This document shows, in pieces, positions 62,582 to 64,000 of a DNA stretch of 64,000 nt. Position numbers and translations under genes: made by a program. Numbering within the stretch: position 1 is the first letter of the stretch; the number at the start of each line of letters is the position of its first letter. The notes below the pieces were generated by a model. That model made no database searches, was not told the origin of the DNA, and worked only from the letters and a program-made list of their open reading frames with translations. Source of the DNA: Roseiarcus sp963781895 (GTDB lineage: Bacteria; Pseudomonadota; Alphaproteobacteria; Rhizobiales; Beijerinckiaceae). The stretch lies in assembly GCA_963781895.1 (NCBI GenBank), contig CAWAIM010000035.1, forward strand, positions 1-64,000, written 5' to 3'.

Positions 62582-63523
62582 TCAGATCACCGGCGTCGGC
62601 AGCGGCCGGCCGGCGAAATGGGCGGCGAGATTGTCGCGCACCAGCTGGCCCATCGCCTTGCGCGCCTCGATCGTGCCGCTGGCGTGATGCGGCTGGACGA
62701 TGACGTTGGCGAAGCCGAGCAGGCGCGGGTCGATGTTCGGCTCGTTCCAGAACACGTCGAGCGCGGCGGCGCCGATGCGCTTCTCCTCGAGCGCGGCGAT
62801 CAGCGCTCCTTCGTCGACCACCGTGCCGCGCGAGACGTTGACGAACAGACCCTCCGGCCCGAGCGCCTCCAGCACCGCGGCGCCGACGAGACCGCGCGTC
62901 GCCGCGCCGCCGGCGGTCGCGGCGACCAGGACGTCGCTCGCCCGCGCGAGCGCAACCGGATCGGGATGATAGGCGTGCGGCGCCTGCGGGTCGCGCGCGA
63001 GGTCGCAATAGGCGACGCTCATGCCGAAGGCCGGCGCGCGGCGGGCGATGGCGCGGCCGATCCGGCCGTAGCCGAGGAGGCCGAGCGTCTTGCCGCCGAG
63101 GCTCTTGCCCAGCGGCAGCGCGCCTTTGGCCCAGGCGCCGGAGCGCACGAACGCCTCCCCCTCGACGATGCGCCTGAAGCTCGCCAGGATCAGCGCCAAC
63201 GCCATGTCGGCGACGTCCTCGGTCAGCACGTCCGGCGTATTGGCGACCCTGATCCCGCGCGCCCGCGCGCGATCGAGGTCGATGGCGTCGAAGCCGACGC
63301 CGAAACAGGCGATGATCTCGAGCTTCGGACAGGCGTCGATCAGCTCGGCGCCGGCGCCGAGCACGCCGTTGGTCGCGATGGCGCGAATGCGCGGCCCGAC
63401 GTCGCGCAGGAGCCGCGCGCGATCCTCGGCGAGCCACAATTTATGGACGACATAGTCGCGTTCGAACAGCGGCGTCTCCCAGTCGGGATAGCGGCCGACC
63501 ATCAGCACCTCCGGCTTCGCCAT
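62582..63523 (-). CDS. D-isomer-specific 2-hydroxyacid dehydrogenase
   Basis: NAD(P)-dependent reductase of 313 residues, close to hydroxypyruvate/glyoxylate reductases of the GhrB/GyaR type. LGLLGYGRIGRAIARRAPAF binds the cofactor; the catalytic Arg is in FVNVSRGTVVDEGALIAALE, Glu in FWNEPNIDP and His in VIVQPHHASGTIEARKAMG. ATG 63523 has GGGAGG upstream. As first gene of the liv-type operon, with 164 bases before the binding-protein gene, it suggests that the imported compound is, or yields, a 2-keto or 2-hydroxy acid. Confidence 0.92.
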   Translation of the reverse strand: MAKPEVLMVGRYPDWETPLFERDYVVHKLWLAEDRARLLRDVGPRIRAIATNGVLGAGAELIDACPKLEIIACFGVGFDAIDLDRARARGIRVANTPDVLTEDVADMALALILASFRRIVEGEAFVRSGAWAKGALPLGKSLGGKTLGLLGYGRIGRAIARRAPAFGMSVAYCDLARDPQAPHAYHPDPVALARASDVLVAATAGGAATRGLVGAAVLEALGPEGLFVNVSRGTVVDEGALIAALEEKRIGAAALDVFWNEPNIDPRLLGFANVIVQPHHASGTIEARKAMGQLVRDNLAAHFAGRPLPTPVI

Positions 63524-63780
63524 GCAGCCCTCCCTTGCTTCATCCTCAGCCGACATCCGCCGGAGTTGACCGCGCCTTCCCGCGAAAATGCCGCGATGGG
63601 GGAATTCTGGCAAGGCGGACGCGCGCGTCTCGCGCCTTGCGTCGACGGCGCGACCGGGATGACGACGGACCGCCTTCGCTTCGATGGCGCAGGCGCGCGC
63701 GTTCGACATGACAGTCGGACCTTGAGCACGAGCCGAAGCTCCGGCGGTCGCGGAGTCTTGGCTTGCGCTTTCTGATTTCC

Positions 63781-63880
63781 TTTCCGAAAACCAAATATGT
63801 GCTATTGTGGACATTGTTTCCGTTCGAATTCATAGAAAGTGTCGGATTCTTCTTTTCGAAAAACAAAAATCGTGCTATCA
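63781..63880. promoter_or_regulatory. tandem operator-like repeats in the divergent promoter region
   Basis: Two related ~32-base elements begin at 63781 (TTTCCGAAAACCAAATATG) and 63853 (TTTTCGAAAAACAAAAATCG), each followed by TGCTAT and ATTGT. The cores TTTCCGAAAA and TTTTCGAAAA are near-perfect and perfect palindromes. They are 72 bases apart, close to seven helical turns. The region is AT-rich and lies between the leftward dehydrogenase-liv operon (start 63523) and a rightward frame starting at 63914, so a regulator controlling both directions is likely. Confidence 0.55.
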
Positions 63881-63913
63881 TTCAGATTGTCCTTGTTCTC
63901 AAAGAACCCGCCC

Positions 63914-64000
63914 GTGTCCGAACCTCGAGCAACCGACAAACAACCCTCCGCCCGCCTCGACAGGTCCGTCACGGCGCTCGAGGGGCTGACGCAGACGTGG
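63914..64000 (+). CDS. start of a rightward gene, cut by window edge
   Basis: A frame opens with GTG at 63914 and remains open to the end of the window (29 codons, SEPRATDKQPSARLDRSVTA, then LEGLTQTW). It follows the tandem operator-like repeats at a suitable distance for a promoter. Too little is visible to name the family. A transcriptional regulator controlling the divergent operon would be the usual occupant of this position. The ribosome-binding site is weak (AAAGAAC), so the start is uncertain. Confidence 0.4.
   Translation, partial: MSEPRATDKQPSARLDRSVTALEGLTQTW

Noticed and set aside
61086..62687. Long rightward open frame (533 codons) opposite the liv binding-protein gene
   Set aside because: No motif, and the leftward gene has a signal peptide, ribosome-binding site and family features.

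Overview
This 64 kb window is high-GC chromosomal DNA from an alphaproteobacterium. The gene set fits the Hyphomicrobiales (Rhizobiales). The mnmE-mnmG-rsmG-parA-parB-holA core, a phaR/phaA/phaB polyhydroxybutyrate cluster, the ethylmalonyl-CoA pathway pair ecm/ccr, purU and a DUF2849-cysI-cysH-DUF934 sulfate assimilation operon point to a heterotroph or methylotroph of the Beijerinckiaceae/Methylocystaceae type. The genus cannot be fixed from sequence alone.

Layout. 1-1050: right part of an ISL3-type insertion sequence and the tail of the gene it interrupted. 1442-7013: a YtfQRT/YjfF-type sugar ABC importer with a downstream FadR-type GntR regulator and a palindromic operator in front of the operon. 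7093-7923: an IS6-family element. 7937-16092: leuB, holA and the origin-proximal parB-parA-rsmG-mnmG-mnmE block, with two parS sites. 16215-24656: housekeeping and PHB genes (gpmA, a methyltransferase, gloB, phaR, phaA, phaB) plus a nucleotide cyclase, an SRPBCC protein and a cupin. 24701-27576: an accessory patch with a degenerate REP-associated transposase, three tandem ~250-bp repeats of its 5' end, an IS1634-type transposase tail and a lower-GC DUF4238 gene. 28050-32174: divergent ecm and ccr around a small membrane protein gene. 32377-46773: rpiA, a DUF2059 protein, gor, ftsH, an acyl-CoA synthetase, ybbP/ybbA/tesA, purU, msrB, hemH and a TauE/SafE permease. 46906-50165: assimilatory sulfate reduction operon. 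50442-57726: an exported protein, lactate permease, a sorbosone-dehydrogenase-like protein with a cytochrome c, a SoxC-like sulfite dehydrogenase with a cytochrome c, and an IclR regulator. 57803-63523: a branched-chain-type ABC importer (livFGMH plus binding protein) with a D-2-hydroxyacid dehydrogenase as first gene. 63914-64000: start of one more rightward reading frame.

Functional picture. PhaA supplies acetoacetyl-CoA and PhaB reduces it to 3-hydroxybutyryl-CoA. That intermediate can go to PHB or, through crotonyl-CoA, into the ethylmalonyl-CoA pathway (Ccr, then Ecm) for acetyl-CoA assimilation. The cys operon, TauE/SafE permease and SoxC-like pair cover sulfate reduction to sulfide and sulfite handling.

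A window-wide feature is a series of single-base frameshifts in otherwise well-conserved genes (mnmE, the cyclase, ecm with three, lldP with three, iclR). Most look like one extra base in a short G/C run, and undoing them restores full-length proteins. This looks more like sequence error than gene decay, but only read data can decide. No CRISPR array, tRNA, rRNA or recognisable riboswitch was seen.
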